Below are positions 1 through 8,460 of a stretch of DNA of 64,000 nucleotides, in pieces. A program made the translations under genes and the position numbers. The notes below the pieces were generated by a model. It ran no database searches. It saw nothing but the letters and a program-made list of their open reading frames with translations, and was not told the DNA's origin. Origin of the DNA: Bradyrhizobium sp. SK17 (lineage in GTDB: Bacteria > Pseudomonadota > Alphaproteobacteria > Rhizobiales > Xanthobacteraceae); NCBI RefSeq assembly GCF_002831585.1, contig NZ_CP025113.1:1612001-1676000 (forward strand), in the 5' to 3' direction. Each line of letters starts with the position of its first letter. Within the stretch, counting starts at the first letter, position 1.

Positions 1-56
1 CGCCGTGTGAAATTTACGGCGTCGCGTCAATCGTGTTCATCCAGAAGGGTACCAGT

Positions 57-1655
57 ATGTCCGGCATCGTCCTTTCGTCATCGGTCCGTCAGAACCTGCT
101 TTCGCTGCAGTCGACCGCCGATCTCCTCGCCACCACGCAGAACCGCTTGTCCACCGGCAAGAAGGTCAACACTGCGCTCGACAATCCGACCAACTTCTTC
201 ACGGCGCAGTCGCTCGACAACCGCGCCAGCGACATCAACAACCTGCTCGACGGCATCGGCAACGGCGTGCAGGTGCTGCAGGCCGCCAACACCGGCATCA
301 CCTCGCTCCAGAAGCTGGTCGACAGCGCCAAGTCGGTCGCCAACCAGGCCTTGCAGGCTGCGGTCGGTTATTCCCAGAAGTCGCAGGTGACGACCGCCGT
401 AATCACCGGCGCGACCAACGACGATATCCGGGGTACCGCCACCTACAGCAATGCCACCCTCGCCGGTACGGCCGTCAACAACAACCTCACGACGCCCGCG
501 CCGATCACGGCTGCCACCAAGCTCGTCAGCGCCACCAACTCCGATAGCCTGGCGACGACCCCGACCGGCACGATCAGCGTCAACGGCAAGTCGATCACCT
601 TCTCGACCTCGCAGACCACGTCGACCACCGACGCGTCCGGCAACGTGACCCTCGGCACCGGCGCGGGTAGCAACCTGACCGTCGGCGACCTGCTCACCGC
701 GATCGACGGCATCACCGGCGCGACCACCGCCTCCACCGTGTCGGCCGGCGCGCTCCAGATCAGCACCGGCGTCAACCAGGATCTCAACATCTCCGGTTCG
801 GGTCTGGCCGCCTTTGGTTTGACGGCCACCACCAAGGCCCGCACCGTGGCGACGCCGTCGCCGCTCGATGGCTTGACGCTGACGATCAACCCGACCGGCA
901 ACGGCAAGGCCACCAATATCACGTTCGGCAGCGGCGCAGGTCAGGTGAAGTCCCTCAACGACTTGAACAACGCCCTGTCGGCCAACAACCTGCAGGCCTC
1001 GCTCAGCGCGAGCGGTGCGCTCACCATCAGCACCACCAACGATGCGGCGTCCGCGACCATCGGCACGATCGGTGGCACGGCGGCCGCTTCAGGCAAGCTG
1101 TTCAACGGCCTCGCCGGCAGCGCTCCGGTGCAGGATCCGAACGGGCTGTCGAATCGCGCCAACCTGGTCAACCAGTACAACAACATCCTGGACCAGATCA
1201 CCACGACCGCCCAGGACGCCTCGTACAATGGCATCAACCTGCTCAATGGCGATCAGCTCAAGCTGACCTTCAACGAGACGGGCTCCTCGACGCTGAAGAT
1301 CCAGGGCGTGACCTTCGATGCCTCCGGCCTCAACCTCACCAAGCTGACCGCCGGCACCGACTTCGTTGACAACGCCTCGGCCAACGCCACGCTGAAGACG
1401 CTGAACAACGCCAGCGGCCTGCTGCGCACCCAGGCTTCGACCCTCGGTTCGAACCTGTCGATCGTGCAGATCCGTCAGGACTTCTCCAAGAACCTGATCA
1501 ACGTGTTGCAGACCGGTTCGTCCAACCTGACGCTGGCCGACACCAACGAGGAAGCGGCCAACAGCCAGGCGCTGTCGACCCGCCAGTCGATCGCGGTGTC
1601 CGCGCTGGCGCTGGCCAACCAGTCGCAGCAGAGCGTGCTGCAACTGCTCCGCTAA
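57..1655 (+). CDS. fliC: Flagellin
   Basis: Structural subunit of the flagellar filament, 532 residues, secreted by the flagellar type III apparatus. The N-terminal 130 residues carry the flagellin D0/D1 signature (SLQSTADLLATTQNRLSTGKKV, then a DNPTNFFTAQSL block). The last 100 residues carry the matching C-terminal helix region ending in SVLQLLR. The long middle part is rich in Thr, Ser, Ala and Asn, as expected for a surface-exposed variable domain. The ATG at 57 follows an AGAAGGG ribosome site; an in-frame ATG-like start at 33 would add eight residues with no such site. A strong terminator follows. The promoter lies outside the window. The chemotaxis operon downstream fits a motility region. 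Confidence 0.95.
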   Translation: MSGIVLSSSVRQNLLSLQSTADLLATTQNRLSTGKKVNTALDNPTNFFTAQSLDNRASDINNLLDGIGNGVQVLQAANTGITSLQKLVDSAKSVANQALQAAVGYSQKSQVTTAVITGATNDDIRGTATYSNATLAGTAVNNNLTTPAPITAATKLVSATNSDSLATTPTGTISVNGKSITFSTSQTTSTTDASGNVTLGTGAGSNLTVGDLLTAIDGITGATTASTVSAGALQISTGVNQDLNISGSGLAAFGLTATTKARTVATPSPLDGLTLTINPTGNGKATNITFGSGAGQVKSLNDLNNALSANNLQASLSASGALTISTTNDAASATIGTIGGTAAASGKLFNGLAGSAPVQDPNGLSNRANLVNQYNNILDQITTTAQDASYNGINLLNGDQLKLTFNETGSSTLKIQGVTFDASGLNLTKLTAGTDFVDNASANATLKTLNNASGLLRTQASTLGSNLSIVQIRQDFSKNLINVLQTGSSNLTLADTNEEAANSQALSTRQSIAVSALALANQSQQSVLQLLR

Positions 1656-1684
1656 GCGTAAGCGCGACATCCATCAAGTCCGGA

Positions 1685-1717
1685 GGCGGCGGAGGCAACT
1701 CCGCCGCCTTTACTTTT
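1685..1717 (+). terminator. Rho-independent terminator of the flagellin gene
   Basis: A perfect 10-bp GC stem (1685-1694 with 1699-1708) closes a GCAA tetraloop and is followed by a T-rich tract (1709-1717). It begins 29 bases after the flagellin stop codon. Confidence 0.93.
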
Positions 1718-2056
1718 CGCTAAGGTTATCTCGCCGTCATTGCCACTCCCGATCGCAGCACGCTGCACGATCAGGTTTTGGTCTTCGCACCTGGACGCGT
1801 GCGGGACCGCCGGGCTTAACCGCCGCCAGCTCGCATTTCATTCAAATCGAGGCGACCCGCGGAACGCGGTCTTGTGCTTTGCCGGCGTAAGTACCTGTTC
1901 TTCCGGGGCTGGCCCGGCGCGCGTCACGCTGCTTCCGACTGCTTGATGAGACGGACCGTCCGTAGTTGCACGGACGGTAAAATTAACGTCGCCGTGAAGC
2001 CGGCCAAGCTATCGATACGAGGCGAGCGTTCCGTAGCACCTTGAGGGGACCGATTC
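1718..2056. other. Intergenic region upstream of cheA
   Basis: I find no convincing gene in these 339 bases. The only clear structure is a perfect inverted repeat, ACCGTCCGT (1955-1963) and ACGGACGGT (1970-1978) with a six-base loop, about 80 bases before cheA. It is followed by A-rich rather than T-rich DNA on the plus strand, so it is more likely an operator or leader hairpin than a terminator. Confidence 0.5.
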
Positions 2057-4783
2057 ATGGACGATCTGTTGCGCGAGTTCCTGACGGAGAGCAGCGAGAG
2101 CCTGGATACGGTCGACAACCAGCTGGTGCAGTTCGAGCAGGATCCGAACAACGCGAAGATCCTGGATAACATTTTCCGCCTTGTGCACACCATCAAGGGC
2201 ACCTGCGGCTTCCTCGGGCTGCCGCGGCTCGAGGCGCTGGCGCATGCCGGCGAGACCCTGATGGGCAAGTTCCGCGACGGCATGCCGGTGAAGGCGGAAG
2301 CCGTGACGCTGATCCTGTCCTCGATCGACCGCATCAAGGAGATCCTGGCCGGGCTCGAGGCGACCGAAGCCGAGCCCGAGGGCAACGACCGCGACCTGAT
2401 CGATCAGCTGGAAGCCATGGTCGAGCGCGGCATGGCGGCGATGGCCGCGGGTGAGACGGCCGTCGCTGAAGAATCCGTCCCCGTCGTCGAGGCGCCGCCG
2501 GTGCAGGCCGACATGACCGAAGGCACGCTGGTGGTGCAGACGCTGGAGCGCCCGTTGCGTCCAGGCGAGGTCTCGCTCGACGAGCTCGAGCGCGCCTTCC
2601 GCGAGACTGCGATCGAAGTCGTGGCGCCGGCGCCCGCAGCGGTCGCGAAGCCGGCTGCTCCAGCCGTCGCCGAGGCCGCCGAGCCCGCCAAGAAGCCGGC
2701 CCGCAAGGCCGTCGCCGAGGACGTCCAGGAAGGCGACAAGATCGCCAACCAGTCGATCCGGGTCAATGTCGACACCCTCGAACATCTCATGACCATGGTC
2801 TCCGAGCTGGTGCTGACCCGCAACCAGTTGCTGGAGATCTCCCGCCGCAACGAGGACACCGAGTTCAAGGTGCCGTTGCAGCGGCTCTCCAACGTCACCG
2901 CCGAGCTGCAGGAAGGCGTCATGAAGACGCGGATGCAGCCGATCGGCAATGCCTGGCAGAAGCTGCCGCGCATCGTCCGCGATCTCTCCGGCGAACTCGG
3001 CAAGCAGATCGAGCTGGAGATGCACGGCGCCGACACCGAGCTCGACCGCCAGGTGCTCGACCTGATCAAGGATCCGCTGACGCACATGGTGCGCAACTCC
3101 GCCGATCATGGCCTCGAGACCACCGCCGAGCGGGTCGCGGCCGGCAAGCCCGAGCAAGGTACCATTCGGCTCAGTGCCTATCACGAGGGCGGCCACATCA
3201 TCATCTGCATCGCCGACAATGGCCGCGGGCTCAACACCGAGCGGATCAAGGCCAAGGCGCTCCAGAACGGTCTCGTCACCGAGGCCGAGCTCGAGAAGAT
3301 GACGGAAGCCCAGATCCACAAGTTCATCTTCGCGCCGGGCTTCTCGACCGCAGCGCAAGTGACCTCGGTGTCCGGCCGCGGCGTCGGCATGGACGTGGTG
3401 CGCACCAATATCGACCAGATCGGCGGCACCATCGACATCAAGAGCGTGGCCGGCGAGGGTGCCAGTGTCACCATCAAGATCCCGCTGACGCTCGCCATCG
3501 TCTCCGCACTGATCGTCGAAGCCGGCGGCGACCGCTTTGCGATTCCCCAATTGTCCGTGGTCGAGCTGGTGCGGGCCCGCGCCAACTCCGAGCACCGCAT
3601 CGAGCGGATCAAGGACACCGCGGTCTTGAGGTTGCGCAACAAGCTGCTGCCGCTGATCCATCTCAAGAAGCTCCTGAAGATCGACGACGGCGCCACCTCA
3701 ACCGACGCCGAGAACGGCTTCATCGTGGTGACGCAGGTCGGTAGCCAGACCTTCGGCATCGTGGTCGACGGCGTGTTCCACACCGAGGAGATCGTGGTCA
3801 AGCCGATGTCGACCAAGCTGCGGCACATCGACATGTTCTCCGGCAACACCATCTTGGGTGATGGCGCCGTGATCATGATCATCGACCCCAACGGCATTGC
3901 CAAGGCGCTCGGCGCCTCCGGCTCCTCGGCCCATGACATGGCCGACGACAATGCCTCGGCCCATGCCACGAGTGGCGAGCAGCTCACCTCGCTTTTGGTG
4001 TTCCGCGCCGGTTCCGCGCAGCCCAAGGCGGTGCCGCTCGGCCTCGTCACCCGGCTGGAGGAGATCGCAACCGACAAGATCGAGCTCAGTAACGGCCGCT
4101 ACATGGTGCAGTACCGCGAGCAGCTGATGCCGCTGGTGCAGATGGCCGGGGTCGCGGTGCAGACCCAGGGCTCGCAGCCGATCCTGGTGTTCGCCGATGA
4201 CGGCCGCTCGATGGGGCTCGTGGTCGACGAGATCATCGACATCGTCGAGGAGAAGCTCAACATCGAGGTCGCGGGCAGCCAGGACGGCATCCTGGGCTCG
4301 GCCGTGATCAAGGGCCAGGCCACTGAAGTGATCGACGTCGGCCACTTCCTGCCGATGGCGTTCGCCGACTGGTTCTCGCGCAAGGAGATGCGGCCGTCGG
4401 CCTCGGCGCAGTCGGTGCTGCTGGTCGACGACTCTGCGTTCTTCCGCAACATGCTGGCGCCGGTCTTGAAGGCCGCCGGCTACAAGGTCAGGACCGCCGG
4501 CGGTGCGCAGGAGGGGCTCGCCGCGCTGCGCGCGGGCAGCTTCGACGTCGTGCTGACCGACATCGAGATGCCCGAGATGAACGGCTTCGAGTTCGCCGAG
4601 AACATCCGGTCCGACCACAATTTGATCGGGCTGCCGATCATCGCGCTGTCGGCGATGGTGTCGCCGGCGGCGATCGAGCGCGGCCGGCAGGCCGGCTTCC
4701 ACGACTATGTCGCCAAGTTCGATCGTCCCGGGCTGATCGCGGCGCTCAAGGAACAGACCGCCGAACTGCGGCGGGCGGCCTGA
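2057..4783 (+). CDS. cheA: Hybrid chemotaxis histidine kinase CheA with C-terminal receiver domain
   Basis: Cytoplasmic kinase, 908 residues, that takes signals from chemoreceptor arrays through CheW and phosphorylates CheY. Domains in order: HPt domain with the phospho-accepting His44 in RLVHTIKGT; an Ala/Pro-rich linker (about 165-235); dimerisation domain; HATPase with an N box (MVRNSADHGLE), CIADNGRGLN and GRGVGMDVV; two CheW-like domains (about 480-620 and 645-775); and a receiver domain with Asp835 in LTDIEMPEMNG. The extra CheW-like domain and the receiver make it longer than a canonical CheA of about 650-700 residues. First gene of cheA-cheW-cheY-cheR-PilZ. Confidence 0.96.
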   Translation: MDDLLREFLTESSESLDTVDNQLVQFEQDPNNAKILDNIFRLVHTIKGTCGFLGLPRLEALAHAGETLMGKFRDGMPVKAEAVTLILSSIDRIKEILAGLEATEAEPEGNDRDLIDQLEAMVERGMAAMAAGETAVAEESVPVVEAPPVQADMTEGTLVVQTLERPLRPGEVSLDELERAFRETAIEVVAPAPAAVAKPAAPAVAEAAEPAKKPARKAVAEDVQEGDKIANQSIRVNVDTLEHLMTMVSELVLTRNQLLEISRRNEDTEFKVPLQRLSNVTAELQEGVMKTRMQPIGNAWQKLPRIVRDLSGELGKQIELEMHGADTELDRQVLDLIKDPLTHMVRNSADHGLETTAERVAAGKPEQGTIRLSAYHEGGHIIICIADNGRGLNTERIKAKALQNGLVTEAELEKMTEAQIHKFIFAPGFSTAAQVTSVSGRGVGMDVVRTNIDQIGGTIDIKSVAGEGASVTIKIPLTLAIVSALIVEAGGDRFAIPQLSVVELVRARANSEHRIERIKDTAVLRLRNKLLPLIHLKKLLKIDDGATSTDAENGFIVVTQVGSQTFGIVVDGVFHTEEIVVKPMSTKLRHIDMFSGNTILGDGAVIMIIDPNGIAKALGASGSSAHDMADDNASAHATSGEQLTSLLVFRAGSAQPKAVPLGLVTRLEEIATDKIELSNGRYMVQYREQLMPLVQMAGVAVQTQGSQPILVFADDGRSMGLVVDEIIDIVEEKLNIEVAGSQDGILGSAVIKGQATEVIDVGHFLPMAFADWFSRKEMRPSASAQSVLLVDDSAFFRNMLAPVLKAAGYKVRTAGGAQEGLAALRAGSFDVVLTDIEMPEMNGFEFAENIRSDHNLIGLPIIALSAMVSPAAIERGRQAGFHDYVAKFDRPGLIAALKEQTAELRRAA

Positions 4784-4830
4784 GCATGATCCGGAAAAGT
4801 GTGAAGCGGCTTTCCGATCAGATCATGCTC
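4782..4830. repeat. Extragenic palindrome between cheA and cheW
   Basis: Inverted repeat with arms GAGCATGATC (4782-4791) and GATCATGCTC (4821-4830) and a CGGAAA/TTTCCG inner pairing. It begins inside the cheA stop codon. It resembles a dispersed alphaproteobacterial repeat and could form a hairpin in the che mRNA. Confidence 0.8.
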
Positions 4831-4859
4831 AAACAAAGGGCTCGAAGGAAACAGATGCG

Positions 4860-5342
4860 ATGACCAAGACCGAGACGACCGAAGGCGCGATGGCCGAATA
4901 CGTCACCGCCGTGATCGGCGGGCAGCTGTTCGGGCTGCCGATCTCGCGGGTGCAGGACGTGTTCATGCCGGAGCGGCTGACGCGGGTGCCGCTGGCGACC
5001 AGCGAGATCGCCGGCGTGCTCAACCTGCGCGGCCGCATCGTCACCGTGATCGACATGCGCGCCCGGCTCGGGCTGCCGAAGGCCGACGACGGCCAGCCGC
5101 CGATGGCGGTCGGCGTCGACCAGCGCGGCGAATCCTACGGCCTGTTGATCGACCAGATCGGCGAGGTGCTGCGGCTGCCCGACGACAGCCGCCAGGACAA
5201 CCCGGTCAATCTCGATCCCCGCATGGCCAAGCTCGCCGGCGGCGTCCATCGCCTCGACGGACAGCTCATGGTCGTCCTCGATGTCGATCGCGTGCTCGAA
5301 CTGGTGCCCAAGGCGGCTGTGAAGACAGCTGCCGCAGCGTAA
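4860..5342 (+). CDS. cheW: Chemotaxis coupling protein CheW
   Basis: Adaptor of 160 residues that links chemoreceptors to CheA in the cytoplasmic signalling array. The whole protein is one CheW domain: YVTAVIGGQLFGLPISRVQDV near the N terminus, the conserved NLRGRIVTVIDMRARLGL block around residues 58-78, and QIGEVLRLPDD in the middle. AAGGA lies 12 bases before the ATG. A second in-frame ATG at 4890 is also possible and would give a shorter N terminus. It follows cheA after a palindromic element and precedes cheY, so co-transcription is likely. Confidence 0.94.
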   Translation: MTKTETTEGAMAEYVTAVIGGQLFGLPISRVQDVFMPERLTRVPLATSEIAGVLNLRGRIVTVIDMRARLGLPKADDGQPPMAVGVDQRGESYGLLIDQIGEVLRLPDDSRQDNPVNLDPRMAKLAGGVHRLDGQLMVVLDVDRVLELVPKAAVKTAAAA

Positions 5343-5385
5343 CGCTCCGCCGCGGAGACGGTGGATTCTACAAGGAGGCCAACAC

Positions 5386-5775
5386 ATGAAGACGTGTCTT
5401 GTCGTCGACGATTCCGGTGTGGTGCGCAAGATCGCACGCCGCATCCTCGAAGCCATGCAGTTCGCGGTCATCGAAGCCGAGGATGGCGCGGTGGCGCTCG
5501 AGGCCTGCAAGCGCGCGATGCCGGACGCGGTGCTGCTCGACTGGAACATGCCCGTGATGGACGGCTTCGAATTCCTCGTGCAACTCCGCCGCATGGCCGG
5601 CGGTGACGCGCCGAAGGTGGTGTTCTGCACCACCGAAAACGGCATCGATCACATCTCGCGCGCGCTGCATGCCGGCGCCAACGAGTACATCATGAAGCCA
5701 TTCGACAAGGACATCGTGATCGCGAAATTCCAGGAAGTGGGTCTGCTGGCGCTCGATGCGTCGGCCGAAGCCTAA
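5386..5775 (+). CDS. cheY: Single-domain response regulator CheY
   Basis: Receiver-only protein of 129 residues, the likely diffusible output of the neighbouring CheA acting on the flagellar motor. It has the acidic pocket VVDDSG near residues 6-11, phospho-acceptor Asp in LLDWNMPVMDG, a Thr in FCTTENG and the conserved Lys in IMKPFD. An AAGGAGG ribosome site lies seven bases before the ATG. Since CheA carries its own receiver domain, this CheY may compete with it for phosphoryl groups; that is inference. Confidence 0.93.
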   Translation: MKTCLVVDDSGVVRKIARRILEAMQFAVIEAEDGAVALEACKRAMPDAVLLDWNMPVMDGFEFLVQLRRMAGGDAPKVVFCTTENGIDHISRALHAGANEYIMKPFDKDIVIAKFQEVGLLALDASAEA

Positions 5776-5810
5776 TACCCAGTTTCACCCTTTGCCTTTG
5801 CGAGGCTCCC

Positions 5811-6668
5811 GTGACGCCCCCTGACTACGAGTATCTGCGTAAGCTCCTCAAGGACCATTCCGGTCTCGATCTGTCCGCGGACAAGCAATATCTGATCGAG
5901 AGCCGCCTGCTGCCGCTGGCGCGCAAATGCGGCCTGTCCGGCATTCCCGACCTGGTGACGAAGATCCGGGCCGGCTCGTCCTCGCACACCGTCCAGGTGG
6001 TCGAGGCCATGACCACCAACGAGACGTTCTTCTTCCGCGACAAGGTGCCGTTCGACCACTTCCGCGACACCATCATGCCCGACGTGCTGAAGGCGCGTGC
6101 CGCGCGCCGCAGCGTCCGGATCTGGTGCGCCGCCGGCTCGACCGGGCAGGAGCCCTATTCGCTGGCGATGTGTCTGAAGGAAATGGGCGCCGCGCTTGCC
6201 GGATGGCGGGTGGAGATCATCGCGACCGATCTGTCGCAGGAGGTGCTGGAGAAGTCGAAGGCTGGCATCTACAGCCAGTTCGAGGTGCAGCGCGGGCTGC
6301 CGATCCAGTTGCTGGTCAAGTACTTCAAGCAGTCGGGAGAATTCTGGCAGGTCAATCCCGAGTTGCGCTCGATGGTGCAGCATCGCCAGCTCAACCTGCT
6401 GCACGATTTCTCCCAGCTCGGCACGTTCGATGTGATCTTCTGTCGCAACGTGCTGATCTATTTCGACCAGGACACCAAGATCAACATCTTCAACCGTCTT
6501 GCCCGCCTGATGGAGGCCGACGGCTTCCTGGTGCTGGGCGCGGCTGAAACGGTCGTCGGCCTGACCGACACGTTCAAGCCGATTCCCGAGCGGCGCGGCC
6601 TGTACCGCCCAAGCGGGGTGCGGCCGGCGCTTGCGATGCCACGGGCCGCCATGGCGGTCGGATATTGA
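5811..6668 (+). CDS. cheR: Chemoreceptor glutamate methyltransferase CheR
   Basis: Uses S-adenosylmethionine to methylate glutamates on chemoreceptors during adaptation. The 285 residues show the all-helical N-terminal CheR domain followed by a Rossmann methyltransferase domain with TNETFFFRD, IWCAAGSTGQEPYS (SAM-binding loop), IIATDLS and FDVIFCRNVLIYF. The start is a GTG preceded by GAGG. The usual partner methylesterase cheB is not in this operon or elsewhere in the window. Confidence 0.95.
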   Translation: MTPPDYEYLRKLLKDHSGLDLSADKQYLIESRLLPLARKCGLSGIPDLVTKIRAGSSSHTVQVVEAMTTNETFFFRDKVPFDHFRDTIMPDVLKARAARRSVRIWCAAGSTGQEPYSLAMCLKEMGAALAGWRVEIIATDLSQEVLEKSKAGIYSQFEVQRGLPIQLLVKYFKQSGEFWQVNPELRSMVQHRQLNLLHDFSQLGTFDVIFCRNVLIYFDQDTKINIFNRLARLMEADGFLVLGAAETVVGLTDTFKPIPERRGLYRPSGVRPALAMPRAAMAVGY

Positions 6669-6671
6669 GCG

Positions 6672-6989
6672 ATGACCGAGGACGGCAGATCAATCGAGCG
6701 TGTCACGTTCAGCCGCGGGGTCGATGTCTGCATCATGGCCATCGACGGCACCTGGCGGCGTGACTGCCAGCTCAATGCCATCTCGGACAATGATGCGGCG
6801 CTGACCGTCGAAGGTTCCATTCAGGGGCTCAATCTGAAGGAATTCTTCCTGCTGCTGTCGTCGACGGGACTTGCCTATCGCCGCTGCGAACTGGTCCGCG
6901 TCAACGGTGCCGACATGGACATCAGCTTCCTCAAGGGCAAGCCGAGCAAGCGGCGATCCGCCGCCGACGACGAGCGGGCAAGAGCTTGA
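6672..6989 (+). CDS. Small PilZ-like protein
   Basis: A 105-residue protein beginning three bases after the cheR stop, so almost certainly translated with it. The sequence has the size and strand pattern of a PilZ domain, a family that often binds cyclic di-GMP and acts on motility. An RxxxR is present (RSIER, residues 6-10), but the second motif (D/NxSxxG) is only weakly matched by ISDNDAALTV. Cyclic di-GMP binding is therefore uncertain. It ends in a basic tail (KPSKRRS). Confidence 0.7.
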   Translation: MTEDGRSIERVTFSRGVDVCIMAIDGTWRRDCQLNAISDNDAALTVEGSIQGLNLKEFFLLLSSTGLAYRRCELVRVNGADMDISFLKGKPSKRRSAADDERARA

Positions 6990-7130
6990 CGTCGAGGGTC
7001 CGACGCCGCCGGCACGGCGCGGTCTTTAGTCAATCCGGATGTGTGGAACGGATCGCCGCCCCATGGGTTGGGACGTCGTTGGGACGATTTGCGCGATCGT
7101 GAAAAGGCGGGAGGTTGCTGGTCCGGCGGA

Positions 7131-7439
7131 TCAGTTCAGCAGGCGCGCCGGTGCGTCCGAAACGTGAAGCCGATCGAGTGCCACGCCGAGGCCGGCGTCG
7201 CATGCCTTCAGGGCTGTGGACGCGGCGACGTATCGCGGGCTGACGTCGTCGAGAAGGAAGATGTTTGCGGCGGCGTCTTGCTCGGCCAGCAACGCCTCGC
7301 GCGCGATCGCGGCCTCGATCAGCCGCAGGCTCGCCTGGACGTGACCGATCAGCGCGACCAGGTCCGCCATGATCAGGTTGTAGGGATCATTGCCGTCGTC
7401 CGAACACGCCGTGACGCTTTCCGCGGCTGCATTTTCCAT
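7131..7439 (-). CDS. Small conserved-looking hypothetical protein
   Basis: I do not recognise a characterised family. The 102-residue product is acidic and mostly helical (NLIMADLVALIGHVQASLRLIEAAIAREALLAEQD in two helices), without a signal peptide or membrane segment. The ATG at 7439 is chosen because GGAG lies eight bases before it; an upstream GTG at 7463 lacks a ribosome site. It is divergent from the FixJ-type regulator, so that regulator may control it; this is inference from position only. Confidence 0.65.
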   Translation of the reverse strand: MENAAAESVTACSDDGNDPYNLIMADLVALIGHVQASLRLIEAAIAREALLAEQDAAANIFLLDDVSPRYVAASTALKACDAGLGVALDRLHVSDAPARLLN

Positions 7440-7463
7440 GCATGCTTCTCCACTGTCCCCCAC

Positions 7464-7587
7464 TTTTAGGGAGCGTGGTGCTACTTGTGCGTTAAGCGGA
7501 CGTCCCGTACAAATACGGGTCCATTGATCAATTTGGTCAAGACATCTCTTGTGCGGTCAGGTCAGCACGCTTCACCACTGATGGACG
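7464..7587. promoter_or_regulatory. Divergent promoter region with two palindromes
   Basis: Between the hypothetical gene and the response regulator lie CCCGTA-CAAA-TACGGG (7504-7519) and the perfect palindrome ATTGATCAAT (7523-7532). They are candidate operators. No experimental consensus is matched with certainty. Confidence 0.4.
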
Positions 7588-8229
7588 ATGCATATGGTTG
7601 AGAATGGCGCTCCTCGCGGGGAAATCTTCGTAGTCGACGACGATCCAGCCGTTCGCGAGACGCTTTCCGTGGTCCTGTCGACCGCCGGCTACAAGGTGAT
7701 CTGCTTTGCGGACGGCGCCGCACTGCTTGCAGTGGCTCGCAGCAGGACGCCGGCCTGCATCCTGCTCGACGTGCATATTCCCGGTAAATCCGGTCTCGAT
7801 ATCCTCAGAGAGCTTCACGGTGAGGATTATCCGGCGCCGATCTTCATGATTTCGGGGCAGGGCGACATCGCGATGGCGGTCAGCGCCATCAAGAACGGCG
7901 CGCTCGATTTCATCGAAAAGCCGTTCCGTGGCAATGAAATCGTCAGCCGTCTCAACGAGGCGATCGACGCCTATACGAGACGCCAGGCCGAGACTTCGGC
8001 GTCGCGCGTCGCTTCGCTGCATTTTCCGGGGCGCGAACCGCTGACCCGCCGTGAGCGCGAGGTGCTCGAACAGTTCACCGCGGGCGCCTCCAATAAGGAG
8101 GCCGGGCGTCAGCTCGGTATCAGTCCGCGCACGATCGAGGACCATCGCGCCAACATCATGAAGAAGCTCGGCGCGCGCAATGCCGCCGATCTCGTCCGGA
8201 TCGTGATGACAGCGCAGCGCCAGGGTTGA
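7588..8229 (+). CDS. FixJ/LuxR-family response regulator
   Basis: Transcription regulator of 213 residues. Receiver domain at about 10-125: IFVVDDD, phospho-acceptor Asp in CILLDVHIPGKSG, and the FIEKPF lysine. LuxR-type DNA-binding domain at about 148-210: LTRREREVLEQFTAGASNKEAGRQLGISPRTIEDHRANIMKKLGA (quoted only as the HTH location), typical of the FixJ/TtrR group. No sensor kinase is adjacent, so it is an orphan whose partner cannot be seen here. An alternative ATG two codons downstream (7594) is possible. Confidence 0.9.
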   Translation: MHMVENGAPRGEIFVVDDDPAVRETLSVVLSTAGYKVICFADGAALLAVARSRTPACILLDVHIPGKSGLDILRELHGEDYPAPIFMISGQGDIAMAVSAIKNGALDFIEKPFRGNEIVSRLNEAIDAYTRRQAETSASRVASLHFPGREPLTRREREVLEQFTAGASNKEAGRQLGISPRTIEDHRANIMKKLGARNAADLVRIVMTAQRQG

Positions 8230-8460
8230 TCGGGACTACAAAAGCCCGTTTGTCATTGTGGCTTCCACATCGCGCAGTTTGTGCGATGCACGCTGCTCAA
8301 CACGAGCGCCGGACGTCAGGTTCGGAATTCGAGCCTATGCATGCTACAGGGCATATACGCAGAGGCCCCGCGCATGCGCGGCAATATCCAGACACATCGT
8401 TGCGATGAGCCTGGCAGCAAAGAACCTGGCATCGAAAAACTCGGCATCAAACTTGGCGCA

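Noticed and set aside
1740..1946. Small plus-strand frame between flagellin and cheA
   Set aside because: No ribosome site, no family resemblance and non-coding-like composition.
8230..8250. Possible terminator after the FixJ-type regulator
   Set aside because: The stem is only four to six bases with a bulge and a weak T tract.
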